Assembly (NCBI RefSeq): GCF_001258055.1
Contig: NZ_CVRM01000037.1
Location: 85,243-149,242, forward strand
DNA length: 64,000 nucleotides
Direction of reading: 5' to 3'
From: Phaeobacter italicus
Lineage (GTDB): Bacteria; Pseudomonadota; Alphaproteobacteria; Rhodobacterales; Rhodobacteraceae
The notes beneath the pieces are model-generated. The model was given only the letters and a program-made list of their open reading frames with translations, was not told where the DNA came from and did no database searches. Below are positions 25,756 to 36,185 of the stretch, in pieces. Positions within the stretch are counted from its first letter, which is position 1. Each line of letters opens with the position of its first letter. The translations under genes and the position numbers were made by a program.

Positions 25756-26637
25756 TCAGTTGTTTTTCGCCGAGCCAAGCGCGCCGCGCAGATTGCGCCC
25801 CGGGGCCGACAGCACCACAACCGCAATCCCGCCCAGCACGGCGACAGAGCCGATGGTCAGGCGCAAGCCGATCACCTCCCCCAAGAGAGCCGCACCCGCA
25901 ACGATCGCAATCACCGGCACCGACAACTGAACTGTCGCGGCAACTGCGGGCGCAAGCTGGGGCAACACGTAGTACCACAGCGCATAGCCAAGACCCGAAG
26001 TGACCGCACCCGACAGGACGGCAAGGACGACACCGGTCGGAGACACCACAATTTCTGCCCCAAAGATCATCACACCGGGGACCATCATCGCTGTCGCAGC
26101 CGCAAAGTTCACCGCCGTCGCAGCAAGAGGCGCCTTGGCCCCTCGCCCCAGCAGGCTGTAGCCCGCCCAGCCGAGGCCTCCCAATGCCATCAAAAGCGAA
26201 GCCCCAAGCGGCGCAGCCGACGCCCCGTCAGTCGGCCAAACCACCACAGTGAGACCTGCAAGCGCGATCACCGCGCCGCTGATCTGACCAAGGGATACCG
26301 CGCTGCCCCGCAAAGCCCCCCATAGGAACATCGACACCTGCACCACTCCAAACAGGATCAGCGCGCCAAGACCGGCGTCGAGATCCTTATAAGCCACGGA
26401 AAAGCCGATGATATAGACAGTCAAGGCAAGCCCGCCCCAAAGGGTCTGGCGCAGATCGCGACGCAGCGAGAGTTTGCTCAGCAGACAAAGCACCGTCAGC
26501 GTCACGGCACCAGAAAACAGGCGCAACAGGCCGAAACTGGTGGCCTCCATATGGCCAGCGCCAATCGCCATCCGGCCAAGAATGGAGTTCGCGGCAAAGG
26601 CCACCATGGTGAGGGAGACAAGCAGAAACAAACGCAT
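25756..26637 (-). CDS. DMT-superfamily (EamA) transporter
   Basis: This 293-residue inner-membrane protein has ten predicted helices made of two EamA repeats. The first begins [20 protein letters not shown]; the second has [20 protein letters not shown] and closes with [20 protein letters not shown]. The family usually exports amino acids or metabolites; the substrate here is not predictable. It lies 101 bases ahead of the hydrolase-phnM pair on the same strand and may or may not be cotranscribed. Confidence 0.9.
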   Translation of the reverse strand: MRLFLLVSLTMVAFAANSILGRMAIGAGHMEATSFGLLRLFSGAVTLTVLCLLSKLSLRRDLRQTLWGGLALTVYIIGFSVAYKDLDAGLGALILFGVVQVSMFLWGALRGSAVSLGQISGAVIALAGLTVVVWPTDGASAAPLGASLLMALGGLGWAGYSLLGRGAKAPLAATAVNFAAATAMMVPGVMIFGAEIVVSPTGVVLAVLSGAVTSGLGYALWYYVLPQLAPAVAATVQLSVPVIAIVAGAALLGEVIGLRLTIGSVAVLGGIAVVVLSAPGRNLRGALGSAKNN

Positions 26638-26740
26638 GTCACGCTGCTATCGCGCCCGGAAATGTCACGCCAGTGAATTCTTTGTGTCGCATGCGACCGC
26701 GGTCATGGGGCCACGGTCGATATGTTGGAAATAGCGAAAA

Positions 26741-26768
26741 CGAAAAGGGGCCGCCCAAAGGCAGCCCC
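26741..26768 (-). terminator. Intrinsic terminator of groESL
   Basis: Minus-strand stem GGGGCTGCC with GGCGGCCCC (plus 26747-26755 and 26760-26768; one G-T pair) has a 4-base loop and is followed by TTTTCGTTTT. It lies about 95 bases after the groEL stop. Confidence 0.85.
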
Positions 26769-26861
26769 AAATCTTGCAGTATTGAACGGCAGGCTCTCGG
26801 AAGGTTGGCCAAAATGACCAACCGCCTTTTGCCTCATCGCAAATCCCAGAGGGATTTGTGA

Positions 26862-28514
<1,653 letters not shown>

Positions 28515-28570
28515 TCACTCTCCTTGAGAATACTTGTTTATGCGAAGATGAATGTGTCGGAGCGTCAGGC

Positions 28571-28858
28571 TCAGACGATCACACCCATGATGTCGCTTTC
28601 TTTCATCATCAGCAGCTCTTCGCCGTCGACGGTGACTTCGGTGCCGGACCATTTGCCGAACAGGATCTTGTCACCTTCTTTGACGGCCATGGCGATCAGC
28701 TCGCCGCTGTCTTTGCGTGCGCCTTCACCGGTTGCGACGACGACGCCTTCGCTCGGCTTTTCTTTGGCGGAATCGGGGATGATCAGGCCACCGGCGGTTT
28801 TTTCTTCGCTTTCGGTGCGACGCACCAGCACGCGGTCGTGAAGCGGTTTCAATGCCAT
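28571..28858 (-). CDS. groS: Co-chaperonin GroES (Hsp10)
   Basis: This 95-residue lid of the chaperonin has [20 protein letters not shown], the mobile loop [18 protein letters not shown] and [21 protein letters not shown] good GGAG stands before its ATG. It is first gene of groESL, downstream of a CIRCE element, so HrcA repression is expected. Confidence 0.98.
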   Translation of the reverse strand: MALKPLHDRVLVRRTESEEKTAGGLIIPDSAKEKPSEGVVVATGEGARKDSGELIAMAVKEGDKILFGKWSGTEVTVDGEELLMMKESDIMGVIV

Positions 28859-28920
28859 CTTTGTAGCTCCTTAAAGGCTCAAAGGTTGTTGTCTCCTCCC
28901 CCTACCCTTGGCAGGGAGTG

Positions 28921-28947
28921 TTAGCACTCACCACTGCCGAGTGCTAA
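28921..28947. promoter_or_regulatory. CIRCE element (HrcA operator)
   Basis: Perfect inverted repeat TTAGCACTC (28921-28929), 9-base spacer, GAGTGCTAA (28939-28947) upstream of groES. Confidence 0.97.
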
Positions 28948-28955
28948 CGACGAAA

Positions 28956-28984
28956 TAGCTAGGCAGGGTGTTTGGGTGAGTCAA
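28956..28984 (-). promoter_or_regulatory. Predicted sigma-70 promoter of groESL
   Basis: On the minus strand TTGACT (28984-28979), a 17-base spacer and TAGCTA (28961-28956) lie just before the CIRCE element, so bound HrcA would cover the start of transcription. Confidence 0.7.
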
Positions 28985-29069
28985 CAGGGTCGTTGAGATT
29001 TTTTGACCTCATTTCGCAGGTTTTTTACACCCGCCAAGCAGCCGCCTCAGCCAAAGGGGTGCCCTGCCC

Positions 29070-29750
29070 TTACATAGGGGCGACGGGCTCAAAACTATAG
29101 GCCCAGTGGACCAGCCCATCCCGGCCGGCGGATGTCAGCTGATAGATGCCCTTTTCCACCCGTTCAAACCACCCGTAGTGATTATCTGCCATCAGACGTG
29201 TGGCCCGGGGGACCTCGGCGCCCTTGGCGACCGTCGCCCCCTTGCTGGCACCGTGCTCTGCCAAATAGGCAGCACAGCGCAGGGCGTCCTGGCGATAGGC
29301 CGTGACAATACCGTGTCGTGTCGCACCGCCTGCATTTGGATCCCCTTGAAGGCGCTGAAACTCGCGCAGCAGGCGGGCCTGCTTCTTTTTTGACTTGCGC
29401 GGCGTAAAGGGCCCCGGATCGCATTGCACCTCTGCCCGGCCATCGCTCAAGACCGTAATCAGCCCAAGACCAAGGCGGCGGCATAGCGCCAGATTGTCCT
29501 TAAGCATGCGTCGCGCCTGACGGCCCGTCGGTTTGGGCACGGCGACATAGACATAGTCGCTGAGAGCGAGCCTGGTGACAGCCTGATGAAACAACGACAG
29601 CGAAAACCGCAGTTTGAGCTCGACGATAACCGGCGGCTCCTCGCCCCGGATGGCCACCACATCCGCTGCGCCGACCTCTCCCTTGACGGTGTAGCCCTGA
29701 CTTTCCAGGAGTGCCTTGATGGGGGGATAAAGCTGATCTTCGCGGTCCAT
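29070..29750 (-). CDS. DUF2161 family PD-(D/E)XK nuclease-like protein
   Basis: This 226-residue protein has an N-terminal restriction-endonuclease-like core: D30 in GEVGAADVVAIR and E44-x-K46 in VIVELKLRF give the D...ExK pattern. A C-terminal half (SKKKQARLLREFQRLQGD, then YAWF-type HYGWFERVEKGIYQLT) reads like a winged helix. It is common in Rhodobacteraceae as DUF2161 and is probably a DNA- or RNA-acting enzyme of unknown role. No partner methylase is nearby, so a restriction system is not supported. It is a single gene. Confidence 0.82.
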   Translation of the reverse strand: MDREDQLYPPIKALLESQGYTVKGEVGAADVVAIRGEEPPVIVELKLRFSLSLFHQAVTRLALSDYVYVAVPKPTGRQARRMLKDNLALCRRLGLGLITVLSDGRAEVQCDPGPFTPRKSKKKQARLLREFQRLQGDPNAGGATRHGIVTAYRQDALRCAAYLAEHGASKGATVAKGAEVPRATRLMADNHYGWFERVEKGIYQLTSAGRDGLVHWAYSFEPVAPM

Positions 29751-29948
29751 GGCTGGATGCTATCCCCGACTGCGCCGAAGGAAAAGCCGTTCGCTGAGGC
29801 GACGGGCATATCGAACAGGCCCCGCAGCCACGCAGAGTTTTGCACAAACGACATAGCCGCATTGATGAGACAACGGGCCGGGGTGACAAGGCCCCTGCCC
29901 ATGCCTATAAGACGCGCAAAATTCCGGCATCTGCATAGGACACGCTTC

Positions 29949-30869
29949 ATGACCACCTTCGTCTTTGGCCACAAATCCCCTGACACCGACTCCACCGGCT
30001 CTGCCATCATCTGGTCCTGGTATCTGAACCAGATCAAAGGCGAAGACGCTGCTCCGAAACTCTTGGGTGAGCCCAACACCGAAGCGGCCTTCATGCTGAA
30101 ACACTGGGGTCTGGACAAGCCAGAAATCATCTCCGACGTGGCGGATGATCAGCCGGTTGTGATTGTGGACACCAACAACCCCGCCGAACTGCCGGCGAAC
30201 ATCAATGGTGCCGATATCCGCGAGATCATCGACCACCACAAGCTGGTTGGCGGCCTGGAAACCAAAGGCCCGATCAACATCCGCATCGAGCCCGTCGCCT
30301 GCACCGCAACCATCATGTGGAAAATGATCGGCGCGGACCTGGCCCAGGCACCACGCGAAATCAAAGGCGCAATGCTGACCTGCATCCTGAGCGACACGCT
30401 TGAGTTCCGGTCTCCGACCACCACACAGGAAGACAAAGCTGTCGCTTACAGCCTGGCCGAAGATCTGGGCGTCGACATTGCCGAGTATGCGTCAGAAATG
30501 TTTGCCGCGAAATCTGATGTCTCGGCATTCTCGGACGCTGAACTGCTGCGCATGGATTCCAAGGAATACGCCGTAGACGGCACGAAATTCCGCGTTTCTG
30601 TTCTGGAAACCACTGCCCCTGCCGTGGTTCTGGACCGCAAGGCATCTTTGATGGAAACCATGACCACCGTCGCAAGCGAAGATGGTGTCGACCAGGTTCT
30701 GCTGTTTGTCGTCGACATCCTGAAAGAAGAGGCAACCCTGCTGGTTCCGAACGATCTGGTCAAAACCGTCGCAGCCAAGAGCTTTGAGGCAACCGCCGAA
30801 GGCGACACTGTCGTTCTGCCCGGCGTGATGTCGCGCAAAAAGCAGATCATCCCCAACCTCAAGGTCTGA
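29949..30869 (+). CDS. ppaC: Manganese-dependent inorganic pyrophosphatase (family II)
   Basis: It hydrolyses pyrophosphate. The 306-residue DHH-family protein has metal-binding H8, D12 and D14 in FGHKSPDTDSTGSA, the DHH motif in REIIDHHKLVGG, and VIVDTNNPAEL between. The C-terminal substrate domain ends VLPGVMSRKKQIIPNLK. The ATG at 29949 is the family start; the upstream open frame is unrelated. Presence of a family II enzyme rather than, or besides, family I is notable for the group but known. Confidence 0.95.
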   Translation: MTTFVFGHKSPDTDSTGSAIIWSWYLNQIKGEDAAPKLLGEPNTEAAFMLKHWGLDKPEIISDVADDQPVVIVDTNNPAELPANINGADIREIIDHHKLVGGLETKGPINIRIEPVACTATIMWKMIGADLAQAPREIKGAMLTCILSDTLEFRSPTTTQEDKAVAYSLAEDLGVDIAEYASEMFAAKSDVSAFSDAELLRMDSKEYAVDGTKFRVSVLETTAPAVVLDRKASLMETMTTVASEDGVDQVLLFVVDILKEEATLLVPNDLVKTVAAKSFEATAEGDTVVLPGVMSRKKQIIPNLKV

Positions 30870-30890
30870 TCTTCCTTGCATTGACACAGC

Positions 30891-30919
30891 AAAAAGGCGC
30901 CCCGTCGGGCGCCTTTTTT
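30891..30919 (+). terminator. Intrinsic terminator after ppaC
   Basis: Stem GGCGCCC (30896-30902) with GGGCGCC (30907-30913), extended by A-T pairs, is followed by six T. Confidence 0.9.
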
Positions 30920-30980
30920 CATGTCCCCGGCCAATGTGTCAGAGGGTACATCTCCCCTGCTGTCACTTATCAACCTGAGC

Positions 30981-31472
30981 CTAGAGCCCCAGTTGCGCGC
31001 TGATCTTCTGAAACAGCCGCTTGCGACTGTTGCCCTTGGACTGTTTTTCCCGCTTGTGGCGGTACCATTTTCTGTCGTCGCCAGACAGGTAACGCTCCCA
31101 GATGGTGCCATCCGGCGCAGTAACGAACTGCCAGCATTGCTCATCATCCAGTGTTTTGGGCTTTCCCGCCACAACCGCATTCCAAGTAACCTCGGCGCAT
31201 AGTTTGCTTTTGGACGTGACAAACCACTTGCCGACACCAACCGCATCTTCGCGCCGATTGATCCCCTGAAAAGTGCCGTCCGGCGCCCAGTACACTGAAC
31301 CACCACTGTTCCAAGTCGACGTCATGCCGCGATAAAGCGAAATGATTTCCTGTGGCGGGGTCGGCTGGGCACCTTTCGGCTTGCCACCGGCCGACATCGC
31401 TGGCGTCGACAGAGCAGACACTGCAGCCACCACCAAACACATCTTCAGACCATGCCTAAACTCAATCGTCAT
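30981..31472 (-). CDS. Exported DUF995 domain-containing protein
   Basis: This 163-residue protein has a signal peptide (LKMCLVVAAVSALSTPAMSA, cleavage near residue 29). The mature part matches DUF995: PPQEIISLYRGMTSTWNSGG, VYWAPDGTFQGINR, GVGKWFVTSKSKLCAEVTWN and QCWQFVTAPDGTIWER, with two cysteines. It ends in a basic tail. The role is unknown; the family has periplasmic or surface members. The ATG at 31470-31472 is chosen for the signal peptide. It is convergent with ppaC and divergent from the LuxR gene. Confidence 0.82.
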   Translation of the reverse strand: MTIEFRHGLKMCLVVAAVSALSTPAMSAGGKPKGAQPTPPQEIISLYRGMTSTWNSGGSVYWAPDGTFQGINRREDAVGVGKWFVTSKSKLCAEVTWNAVVAGKPKTLDDEQCWQFVTAPDGTIWERYLSGDDRKWYRHKREKQSKGNSRKRLFQKISAQLGL

Positions 31473-31759
31473 TCTTGACCTCTTTACCAATACACTCCCC
31501 GGACCTGCTGACAGGCGCCGGGCGGCCCTGAGACAACACAAGGCCCACTCGTAAAAGCCTCGAAAATGGGAGGCAACACACTCACACCGCCAACCAGCGC
31601 CTGTCAGAGGTGGCACGGGCCAAGCCCCTGTCCACAGGAAAAGATTGCCCAACGGCCCCGGATCAGCCAACCTAGGGATATTGATAGGCCGCCGAGATCC
31701 ACCAAGGCGTGCGCTCTCTCGGCCTGTTTGTTACTTGTGCTTTTGGTTTTGGTGATGTG

Positions 31760-32494
31760 ATGAAAAACGGGTTGATTGACACCCTGGATGCGCTGCTCTT
31801 TTCGCAGGATCAGCAGGACCGCTGGCATGCCGCCCAGCGCGCAGCTGACAAGATTGGAGTAAAGAGCATTCTTGTCGCGCAAGCCGTCGGCATTCAGGGA
31901 GATATTCGCTGGATGAACACCGACATGCCCAGCGATTGGATCGAAGAATATCTCGCCTGTGGATATGTCGAAGTGGATCCACCGGTTCTGAACCTGTCAA
32001 AACAAAAGGGCAACATGAGCGTTGACTGCGGCGTCCTGCACCGCGGCGATGCGTCCGACAAACGTGAGTGGGATCTGAACCACGGACTAAAGGCCGCTGG
32101 TTTCGGCTCGCTTTTTTGCAGCTGTTACAAAGACGCGACGGGCTACGACCGGTTCGTCACCCTGGCCTACGACGGTCATCACCTCGAAGACCAACCCGCC
32201 AGCCAGGTAGAACTGCAGCTGTTCTCTGCGCTTCTGGTGAGCACCATTGAGCGTGACACGGTTGCACCGGGCAACGGGTACCAGCCCGTACGCCCCAGTC
32301 CATTGACCCAGCGCCAGAGAGAGGTTCTATCGCTTCTGGCCGAAGGAATGATGACAGCGCGGATCGCAGAAACGCTTGGACTTTCCGAGGCGGCCGTATC
32401 CCTACATTTCGCAAATGCACGCAAGGCGCTTGGGGCAAGCACGCGGGAACACGCGCTGGCGCTTGCCCTGACCCGTGGATTCATTTCCCTCTGA
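31760..32494 (+). CDS. LuxR-family regulator with autoinducer-binding domain (solo)
   Basis: This 244-residue regulator has an N-terminal autoinducer-binding domain (about 1-160; conserved DWIEEYLACGYVEVDPPV) and a C-terminal LuxR HTH (LTQRQREVLSLLAEGMMTAR, IAETLGLSEAAVSLHF, then NARKALGAS). No luxI-type synthase is in the window, so it is a solo here, sensing a self- or foreign-made signal. ATG 31760 is chosen where the domain begins; an in-frame start at 31709 adds 17 unconserved residues. The ribosome-binding site is weak. Target genes are unknown. Confidence 0.88.
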   Translation: MKNGLIDTLDALLFSQDQQDRWHAAQRAADKIGVKSILVAQAVGIQGDIRWMNTDMPSDWIEEYLACGYVEVDPPVLNLSKQKGNMSVDCGVLHRGDASDKREWDLNHGLKAAGFGSLFCSCYKDATGYDRFVTLAYDGHHLEDQPASQVELQLFSALLVSTIERDTVAPGNGYQPVRPSPLTQRQREVLSLLAEGMMTARIAETLGLSEAAVSLHFANARKALGASTREHALALALTRGFISL

Positions 32495-32639
32495 AGGGGC
32501 GCATCCCCTGCCCCCTCCCCGGGCTGCTCTCACCTGGCGTTTAAGATTGTTGCAGGTGGCAGCCACAGGCCCCCCGTTCCCGTGGCAGTTCAAGCCGACG
32601 CAGTTCATCCATGTCGGCCCGACCTTTTCCCCATCACGC

Positions 32640-34541
32640 TCATGCGACGCCTGTCGCTTGCGGTTGGTCATCGAATGGCCAGCTGACCCCCTCTTCATTG
32701 AAGTCTTCCCAGCGCGGCTCTTCCAACGGGTCAGGCAGGTCCGGCGCAGAGGGTTCAGCCATCGACGTAGTTGCAATAGGTCCCCCAGAATGAAACGCAG
32801 GCTCAATTGATGCAGGCGCATCAAGCAAGACGAATTGTCCGACAATCTGATTGAGAGCCCGAGTTTCACCATTCATTCTACGGATGGCGCCGCTTGCCTC
32901 CTCGACCATCGCGGCATTTTGCTGGGTCACGGTATCTAGCTGTGCCACGCCGACATTGATCTCGTTCAATCCCTGTGCCTGATCTGCTGCTTCGCTGGAG
33001 ATGCCGGAAATCAGCTCTGCAATGCTGTTGACCTGTTCGACCACCTGCGTCAGCGCGGTTCCCACGCTGCCAACCTTTTCGACGCCTTCCTCAACGGTTT
33101 TCACACTTGAGCTGATCAGTTGCTTGATTTCGTTGGCAGCATCCGAGGACCGCTGAGCCAAGGCCCGCACTTCAGAGGCCACCACCGCGAACCCGCGCCC
33201 CACCTCACCCGCGCGGGCAGCTTCAACACCCGCATTCAGCGCCAAAAGATTGGTTTGAAAGGCGATATCATCGATCACCCCGATGATTTGGGAAATCTGA
33301 CCAGAGGACCGTTCTATCTCGGTCATTGCCTCCATGGCTCCCTCGACCACCTGACCGCTGTGCTCAACATCTTTGCGGGCGGTGCCAACGGCCTCTTCGA
33401 CCTTTTCCGCATTTCCGGCAGATGTGCGCACGCTCGCTGTCATCTCCTCCAGGGCGGCGGCAGTCTGTTCAAGCGTTGCCGCCTGGCTTTCAGTGCGGCC
33501 TGACATATCGTCGGAGGCGGAGCGAATATCGCCAGACTGCGCGTCAATGGCCGCAGCTGCCTGCACAACCCGTGCCAGAACCGCATTCAACTGATCTACG
33601 GTTTCGTTGTAATTCTGCCGAAGCTGATCATAGTCGCCTTCGAACTGTTCATCGATGCGATGACTGAAATCCCCCTCTGCGAGGCGGCGCAATCCCCTCT
33701 TCAGTCGGCCAATCACTCTTTCGTTTTCGGCGCGCAGGGCGCTCTGGCGTTCCAGTTCCTCCATGACACGGCCAGAAACACGATCCACGTCGCGGGCGAT
33801 CAGGCCAAATTCATCTGAACGCATCCGATCTGCGACCTTCAAGCCGAGATCGCCTTCAGCAACCTCATGCAGCGCGGCACGCATGCGGGCGACCGGCCTG
33901 ACAATATTGAGGATCATTTTCCGGGCGTTGTAGATCGAAGTCACAATCAGAACCCCAGACACACCAAGCAGAATGTAAAGCAGCACCATGTCATGGGCGC
34001 GGGCCGACTTTGCCGTGATCTCCGCATTGGCCTCGATATCCTTGCCAATTGGCAAATAGCGCTCCTTGAATGCTGTATACTCAACCTCAAATGCACCCAT
34101 TCTTGCCTCCGCATCGGCCGGATCGTTAACGGCAAGAGCCGCAATGGCGTTTGCTTCTGCAACCAACTTATCCACGAGGGAGACGAGGGCCGCCAATTGG
34201 CCCTCCGCCTGCGCAGGCAATTCAGCGGCCTGTAAATCAGTCAGCGCTTGTGTTAGCTGCCGACCCGCCTGGTCAACTGAATTGCGAACCTCCTGCCGTT
34301 GAACGGCCATCATGTCACCGCCACTGGCCACCAATAGCGCGACACCGCCATGCAGGCGTTCTGCAAGGAGAGACACAGAGAGCTCCTTGCGGACGGCATC
34401 AGTCACCCGTATCTGGCGCTCCAACTCCTGCTCGCTTTGCCAGAGACTGTAAACTGCGATTGCGGCAAGGATCAGGATGGCCGCAACTGAAACAACGCCC
34501 GACAATACAAAACGGGCACGGATCGAAATTGATCGAAACAT
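32640..34541 (-). CDS. Methyl-accepting chemotaxis protein
   Basis: This chemoreceptor has 633 residues from ATG 34541; an in-frame ATG at 34568 adds nine. TM1 is about residues 8-32 ([20 protein letters not shown]). A periplasmic helical sensor domain follows, then TM2 near 180-200 ([20 protein letters not shown]), HAMP, and a signalling domain with tip [20 protein letters not shown] and [18 protein letters not shown]. Near the C terminus RWEDFNEE gives a W-x-x-F pattern like the CheR/CheB tether, though 19 residues from the end. The ligand is unknown. No che genes are adjacent. Confidence 0.92.
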   Translation of the reverse strand: MFRSISIRARFVLSGVVSVAAILILAAIAVYSLWQSEQELERQIRVTDAVRKELSVSLLAERLHGGVALLVASGGDMMAVQRQEVRNSVDQAGRQLTQALTDLQAAELPAQAEGQLAALVSLVDKLVAEANAIAALAVNDPADAEARMGAFEVEYTAFKERYLPIGKDIEANAEITAKSARAHDMVLLYILLGVSGVLIVTSIYNARKMILNIVRPVARMRAALHEVAEGDLGLKVADRMRSDEFGLIARDVDRVSGRVMEELERQSALRAENERVIGRLKRGLRRLAEGDFSHRIDEQFEGDYDQLRQNYNETVDQLNAVLARVVQAAAAIDAQSGDIRSASDDMSGRTESQAATLEQTAAALEEMTASVRTSAGNAEKVEEAVGTARKDVEHSGQVVEGAMEAMTEIERSSGQISQIIGVIDDIAFQTNLLALNAGVEAARAGEVGRGFAVVASEVRALAQRSSDAANEIKQLISSSVKTVEEGVEKVGSVGTALTQVVEQVNSIAELISGISSEAADQAQGLNEINVGVAQLDTVTQQNAAMVEEASGAIRRMNGETRALNQIVGQFVLLDAPASIEPAFHSGGPIATTSMAEPSAPDLPDPLEEPRWEDFNEEGVSWPFDDQPQATGVA

Positions 34542-34680
34542 AACATACACACCCCAAGGTTGAGACATGGCAACTCTGCACCCGAAGAGTTAAAATTCCG
34601 AAAACCCCGCGATTGCTGGTCAAATCCACCCCACTCTGCCATAGCTGAGCCAAACAATCCGCAACGCGAAAGCCTGGCTC

Positions 34681-35556
34681 ATGACACAGATCATTTCCTC
34701 CCTTGCCGAGGTCTCTCATCAATACAAAGCCCTGTTCGTTGATCTTTGGGGCTGTGTTCACAACGGCATCACAGCCTACCCCGAGGCGGTCGCTGCCCTG
34801 CAGAGCTATCGCGCCGATGGCGGCATCGTCGTACTGGTCACCAACTCCCCCAAGCCCCGTGCCGGCGTTGCGGCACAGTTGGGTGAATTTGGCGTTCCGG
34901 CCGATGCCTATGACACCATTGCGACCTCAGGCGACTCTGCGCGCGCGGCGATGTTGAGCGGTGCAGTGGGCGAGAAGGTTTATTTCATGGGAGAGTGGGA
35001 GCGTGACGCTGGCTTCTTTGAACCCATGAAAGTGATCGAAAACCCTGTAGAAATCACCCGCGTGCCGCTGAAGGACGCCGAAGGCATCGTCTGCTGCGGC
35101 CCCTTTGACACGATGGCCGATCCAGACGTCAATCGTGCTGATTTTCTGTATGCCAAACAGATGGGCATGAAACTCTTGTGCGCGAACCCGGACATCGTGG
35201 TTGATCGTGGCGAGGTGCGGGAATGGTGTGCAGGGGCCCTGGCCAAGCTTTACACCGAAATGGGCGGAGAGAGCCTCTACTTTGGAAAACCGCATCCGCC
35301 GATCTACGACTTGGCACGCCGGCGCCTCGCGGAACTGGGCCAGGAGATCGCCGACAGCGAGATCATGGCGATCGGAGACGGCCCCCACACCGACATCGCC
35401 GGCGCGATGGGAGAGGGTCTGGACTCACTCTTCATCACAGGTGGACTTGCGGCCAAAGAAACGAAAACCGACCACCAACCAGATGCAGACGCGCTAAGCG
35501 CCTATCTGGAAAAAGAAAAATCTGCACCGACCTATTCGATCGGCAAATTGCGCTAA
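34681..35556 (+). CDS. HAD-superfamily hydrolase, class IIA (TIGR01459-type)
   Basis: This 291-residue phosphatase-like protein has motif I FVDLWGCVHNG (nucleophile Asp, although the second acid of DxD is replaced by a tryptophan-glycine step), motif II VLVTNSPKPR, lysine motif LYFGKPHPPIYDLA, and motif IV MAIGDGPHTDIAGAMGEGLD. It is related to NagD/phosphoglycolate phosphatase. The TIGR01459 set is common in alphaproteobacteria; substrate unknown. It ends one base before a 9-bp hairpin. Confidence 0.85.
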   Translation: MTQIISSLAEVSHQYKALFVDLWGCVHNGITAYPEAVAALQSYRADGGIVVLVTNSPKPRAGVAAQLGEFGVPADAYDTIATSGDSARAAMLSGAVGEKVYFMGEWERDAGFFEPMKVIENPVEITRVPLKDAEGIVCCGPFDTMADPDVNRADFLYAKQMGMKLLCANPDIVVDRGEVREWCAGALAKLYTEMGGESLYFGKPHPPIYDLARRRLAELGQEIADSEIMAIGDGPHTDIAGAMGEGLDSLFITGGLAAKETKTDHQPDADALSAYLEKEKSAPTYSIGKLR

Positions 35557-35581
35557 CGCAGAAAACACTTGATTTTCTGCG
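35557..35581 (+). terminator. Hairpin after the HAD gene
   Basis: A perfect 9-bp stem CGCAGAAAA (35557-35565) with TTTTCTGCG (35573-35581), 7-base loop, lies right behind the stop codon. It has no following T run, so termination is uncertain. Confidence 0.5.
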
Positions 35582-35600
35582 ACTGCGAAGTAATAAAATT

Positions 35601-35630
35601 ACCCCAATGGATTATCTGGGGTGATTTTGT
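35601..35630 (+). terminator. Second hairpin between HAD and maoC genes
   Basis: Stem ACCCCA (35601-35606) with TGGGGT (35617-35622) is followed by GATTTTGTTG, a moderate T-rich tail. Confidence 0.5.
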
Positions 35631-35644
35631 TGCGGCATGATCCC

Positions 35645-35676
35645 GCTTCTCCCGGAGGCCTACAATCGGGAGAAGC
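35645..35676 (+). promoter_or_regulatory. Perfect hairpin covering the maoC ribosome-binding site
   Basis: GCTTCTCCCG (35645-35654) pairs perfectly with CGGGAGAAGC (35667-35676) around a 12-base loop. The 3' arm contains GGGAG, the likely ribosome-binding site, and the ATG follows at 35679. The stem should reduce translation unless opened. Confidence 0.7.
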
Positions 35677-35678
35677 AC

Positions 35679-36122
35679 ATGTTGGACAACTTTCCACGCG
35701 GCACAATCTGCATCGAAGATATCGAGATGGGTATGGTGCGGTATCTGCGCAAAGAGATCACCGACAAGGACATTGAGATGTTCGCGGAGGTATCCACCGA
35801 CCACAACCCCGTTCACCTGGACGAATCCTATGCGCAGGACACCATGTTTCAGGGCCGCATCGCCCACGGCATGCTGACTGCGGGTCTGATCTCGGCGGTG
35901 ATCGGGGAGCAGCTGCCCGGCCACGGCACAATCTACATGAGCCAGTCGCTGAAGTTTCTCGCACCGGTGCGGCCAGGTGATCTGGTTCTGGCCGAGGTAG
36001 AGGTCACAGGCATCGAAATCGACAAACGCCGGGTAAAGCTGGACTGCCGCTGCATGGTCGAGGGCAAAAAGGTTCTTGTCGGCGAGGCCATGGTCATGGC
36101 GCCGTCGCGCAAGTTCGACTAG
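35679..36122 (+). CDS. MaoC-family (R)-specific enoyl hydratase-like protein
   Basis: This 147-residue hot-dog-fold protein has the hydratase motif with catalytic Asp and His in FAEVSTDHNPVHLDESYAQ, and FQGRIAHGMLTAGLISAV thereafter. KFLAPVRPGDLVLAEVEVTG is the family close. It probably hydrates an enoyl-CoA or acts as a dehydratase in acid metabolism; exact substrate open. The ATG at 35679 has GGGAG about 9 bases before it, inside a perfect hairpin. The frame opens upstream at 35637, but that part is the hairpin itself. Confidence 0.88.
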   Translation: MLDNFPRGTICIEDIEMGMVRYLRKEITDKDIEMFAEVSTDHNPVHLDESYAQDTMFQGRIAHGMLTAGLISAVIGEQLPGHGTIYMSQSLKFLAPVRPGDLVLAEVEVTGIEIDKRRVKLDCRCMVEGKKVLVGEAMVMAPSRKFD

Positions 36123-36185
36123 GTCACCTGGCCGCAACCAAGCATGGCCCTTGCAACAGGGTGCTCGCGCCGCTAGGCAAGGCCC

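Noticed and set aside
29070..29750. Restriction-modification system
   Set aside because: DUF2161 has a PD-(D/E)XK-like core but there is no methyltransferase or specificity gene beside it.
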